Below the pieces are notes generated by a model. The model was not told where the DNA came from, did no database searches, and worked only from the letters and a program-made list of their open reading frames with translations. DNA of 64,000 nt from contig CAMDLK010000001.1 in the NCBI GenBank assembly GCA_945901725.1, forward strand, positions 27,559 to 91,558, read 5' to 3'. Each line of letters starts with the position of its first letter. The first letter of the stretch is position 1. The position numbers and the translations under genes were made by a program. Positions 62,161 to 64,000 of this stretch are shown here, piece by piece. This stretch comes from Bifidobacterium breve. GTDB lineage: Bacteria > Actinomycetota > Acidimicrobiia > Acidimicrobiales > Ilumatobacteraceae.

Positions 62161-63504
62161 CTAGTCGGCCCCAGGAGCGGCTACAGCTTCAGGAGCTGCT
62201 TCAGCTACTGGTGCATCGGCTGCAGCAACTGCACCCCCTTCGCCTGGCTGACCATATTCCTTGTAGTACTCGGCCCATGCAGCTTCGCGCTCGGTGTCAT
62301 CTCCACCAATCCAGTTGCCGTTCTCATCAACTTCAAACTGGCCTTGGTACTCGGCAGCAAGCTCGCCACCTTCGGCAGCTTGTTTGACGGAGATCGAAAT
62401 ACGACGACGCGCAAGGTCGAGATCAATAATCTTGACCCACAACTCTTCGCCCGGTGTTACAACTTGCTCGGCAGATTCAACGTGGTGTGTTGACAGTTCT
62501 GAAATGTGAACAAGACCTTCGATTCCATCGCCCACTTGAACGAATGCGCCGAATGGAACGATTTTCGTGATGCGACCGTATACAAGTTGGCCCACTTCGT
62601 GACTTCCGGCAAATTCTTGCCATGGGTCTTGCTGTGTTGCCTTGAGAGACAAGCTGATGCGCTCGCGGCTGAAGTCCACTTCGAGAACTTGAACTGTGAC
62701 TTCGTCACCAATGTTCACTACTTGCGATGGGTGCTCCACATGTTTCCATGAAAGCTCTGAAACGTGGATGAGACCATCCATGCCGCCGAGATCTACGAAG
62801 GCACCGAAAGCGACAACAGATGAGATCTTTCCGGTACGAATCTCGCCAGGCTTCAAATTGGTCAAGAAGTCGTCGCGAGTCTCTTTCTGATTCTCTTCAA
62901 GGAATGCACGACGCGAGAGCACAACGTTGTTGCGATTGCGATCGAGTTCGATGATCTTTGCGTCGATTGGCTGGCCCATGTACGGAGCAAGGTCGCGAAC
63001 GCGACGAAGTTCTACAAGAGAAGCAGGAAGGAAACCGCGAAGTCCGATGTCGACGATAAGTCCACCCTTGACTACTTCGATGACAGTTCCGTGAACGACT
63101 CCGTCATCTTCCTTCTTCTTCTCAATGTCGGCCCAAGCCTTTTCATACTGAGCGCGCTTCTTTGAAAGTACGAGGCGACCTTCTTTGTCTTCAAGCGTGA
63201 GGATAAGAGCTTCAATGCTTTCGCCGAGCTTTACAACATCATGTGGGTTGACATCATTCTTGATTGCCAATTCGCGAGTTGGGATAACACCTTCGGTCTT
63301 GTAACCAACGTCGAGCAACACGCCATCACGATCAATCTTGACAACTACGCCAGTAATGAGCTGTCCGTCTTTGAGTTCAACCATTGTGCCTTCGATGGCT
63401 TCGGCGAAACTTGGAATATCACGTTCTGTGATTTGTCGTGGCGTGTAATTGTTTTCCGCGTCAAAGGTGCCCATGGCTGCGGAAGTGATGTTGGTATCGG
63501 ACAA
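62161..63504 (-). CDS. rpsA: 30S ribosomal protein S1
   Basis: A 447-residue S1 protein with four S1 RNA-binding domains at roughly residues 40-105, 120-190, 205-275 and 290-362 (for example GTVIEVVKGGLIVDIGLRGFLP and GKISSVVAFGAFVDLGGMDGLIHVSEL in shortened form). The C-terminal tail is Ala/Glu/Pro-rich, as in other actinobacteria. Gram-positive S1 has fewer domains than the six of E. coli. The start is a TTG at 63504 with GAAAGA upstream; the ATG at 63474 would remove ten residues. Confidence 0.95.
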   Translation of the reverse strand: MSDTNITSAAMGTFDAENNYTPRQITERDIPSFAEAIEGTMVELKDGQLITGVVVKIDRDGVLLDVGYKTEGVIPTRELAIKNDVNPHDVVKLGESIEALILTLEDKEGRLVLSKKRAQYEKAWADIEKKKEDDGVVHGTVIEVVKGGLIVDIGLRGFLPASLVELRRVRDLAPYMGQPIDAKIIELDRNRNNVVLSRRAFLEENQKETRDDFLTNLKPGEIRTGKISSVVAFGAFVDLGGMDGLIHVSELSWKHVEHPSQVVNIGDEVTVQVLEVDFSRERISLSLKATQQDPWQEFAGSHEVGQLVYGRITKIVPFGAFVQVGDGIEGLVHISELSTHHVESAEQVVTPGEELWVKIIDLDLARRRISISVKQAAEGGELAAEYQGQFEVDENGNWIGGDDTEREAAWAEYYKEYGQPGEGGAVAAADAPVAEAAPEAVAAPGAD

Positions 63505-63552
63505 GGAATTGATCTTTCGAAAGGGATAGGTAGTTGTATCGGTGAGCCTGCG

Positions 63553-64000
63553 TTAACAAGCGCCTTCGGGTTGGGAAGACGAAGGAAACGCTATCACCAG
63601 ATACTCAGAAGTCTCTAAGGACGGCACGGCATCGGCATAGGCGCCTGGGTCAACACTGAAGATGTCCCGAACGTTCATTCGGGCTTTTTCCAGCATTAAC
63701 CGCAGTTCACGGGGCGTGTAGCAACCGGTCCAGAGGTCAGCCCCCATTACTTCCCCATCCTGATTTCGAACTTCTGTCTTTTCGTGGTTCACGCCGCTGT
63801 CGGCATCGAATACAGCTTCCTCGAAATACTTCACCGCATAATAGGCATTAAACGCTGACAGCGCCAAGGTCCCAGTCGGCTTGAGCGCTCTACGAATGCC
63901 AGTTAAGACGTCAATGTCGTGGCCGTCGGCAGTCATGAGACCAAAGGCTCCTTGACATAGACAAATCGCAACATCGAACTCGTTGTCAAATGACATTGCA
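63553..64000 (-). CDS. SAM-dependent methyltransferase, C-terminal part
   Basis: The frame continues past the right edge, and the Met at 63996 is probably internal. The visible 149 residues are the second half of a class I methyltransferase: EFDVAICLCQGAFGLM is motif II-III, LKPTGTLALSAFNAYYAV the motif after strand 5, and YTPRELRLMLEKARMNVRDIFSVDPGAY the C-terminal part. The ICLCQGAFGLM form is common in small-molecule methyltransferases. The N-terminal SAM motif lies outside the window. A 48-base gap separates it from rpsA. Confidence 0.85.
   Translation of the reverse strand, partial: AMSFDNEFDVAICLCQGAFGLMTADGHDIDVLTGIRRALKPTGTLALSAFNAYYAVKYFEEAVFDADSGVNHEKTEVRNQDGEVMGADLWTGCYTPRELRLMLEKARMNVRDIFSVDPGAYADAVPSLETSEYLVIAFPSSSQPEGAC

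Noticed and set aside
1..64000. CRISPR arrays, insertion sequences, integrases, prophage or toxin-antitoxin genes
   Set aside because: No regularly spaced repeats, transposase-like or phage-like proteins were seen; the window is ordinary chromosomal sequence.

Overview
The window is a gene-dense piece of a bacterial chromosome. It holds about 63 protein genes (two cut by the window ends) and one tRNA. The largest gap between genes is 220 bases, and no stretch over 300 bases lacks a gene. The gene content suggests an actinobacterium, most likely a small-genome member of the class Acidimicrobiia: a GuaB1-type CBS-domain GMP reductase, a heme A synthase, an SCP-x-type thiolase with a DUF35 partner, a block uvrB-uvrA-uvrC-rapZ-gap-pgk-tpiA-secG, many GTG/TTG starts, and G+C near one half by eye. 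The placement is inference from gene content; no marker gene was compared.

Layout. 1-7.6 kb: end of an unknown gene, typA, a small acidic protein, rnd, a rhodanese, a MobA-like nucleotidyltransferase, a small membrane protein, an alpha/beta hydrolase, a histidine phosphatase and an M18 aminopeptidase. 7.6-16.9 kb: plsC-like acyltransferase, cmk and guaB1; a hydrolase with the tRNA threonylcarbamoylation gene sua5/tsaC; a J-domain protein, a crotonase, a second histidine phosphatase, ctaA, an uncharacterised 370-residue protein and an SDR. 17-22.9 kb: a secreted three-repeat peptidoglycan-binding M23 protein, a methyltransferase, a third histidine phosphatase, a lipoprotein, a DoxX protein and an acyltransferase. 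23-30.5 kb: a carboxylesterase, panB-panC, an FAD oxidoreductase, a ProA-like dehydrogenase, an MBL hydrolase and a TauE-type transporter. 30.5-37.4 kb: a tight six-gene operon joining two N-carbamoyl/ureide-type amidohydrolases, an SsnA-like aminohydrolase and a three-subunit molybdenum hydroxylase. 37.4-43.6 kb: a sugar-lactone oxidase, DUF35 plus thiolase, a beta-lactamase-fold esterase, an MFS transporter and a polysaccharide deacetylase.

43.6-64 kb runs entirely on the minus strand: rpsA, coaE, uvrB, uvrA, uvrC, a methyltransferase, rapZ, gap, pgk, tpiA, a five-gene oligopeptide ABC transporter, secG and tRNA-Leu. This is the usual Gram-positive excision-repair/rapZ/glycolysis/secG block, but yvcK and whiA, which normally lie between rapZ and gap, are absent here, and the ABC transporter sits between tpiA and secG.

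The strongest general signal is regulatory. At 18 genes a TANNNT hexamer ends exactly 6 or 7 bases before the start codon, and at one more it ends 5 bases before. This is the spacing expected for a -10 box driving a leaderless mRNA. About two would be expected by chance. The pattern fits the short divergent spacers and helps fix several start codons. The most interesting metabolic object is the six-gene operon at 30.5-37.4 kb, which looks like a route for oxidising an N-heterocycle and hydrolysing the resulting carbamoyl products.
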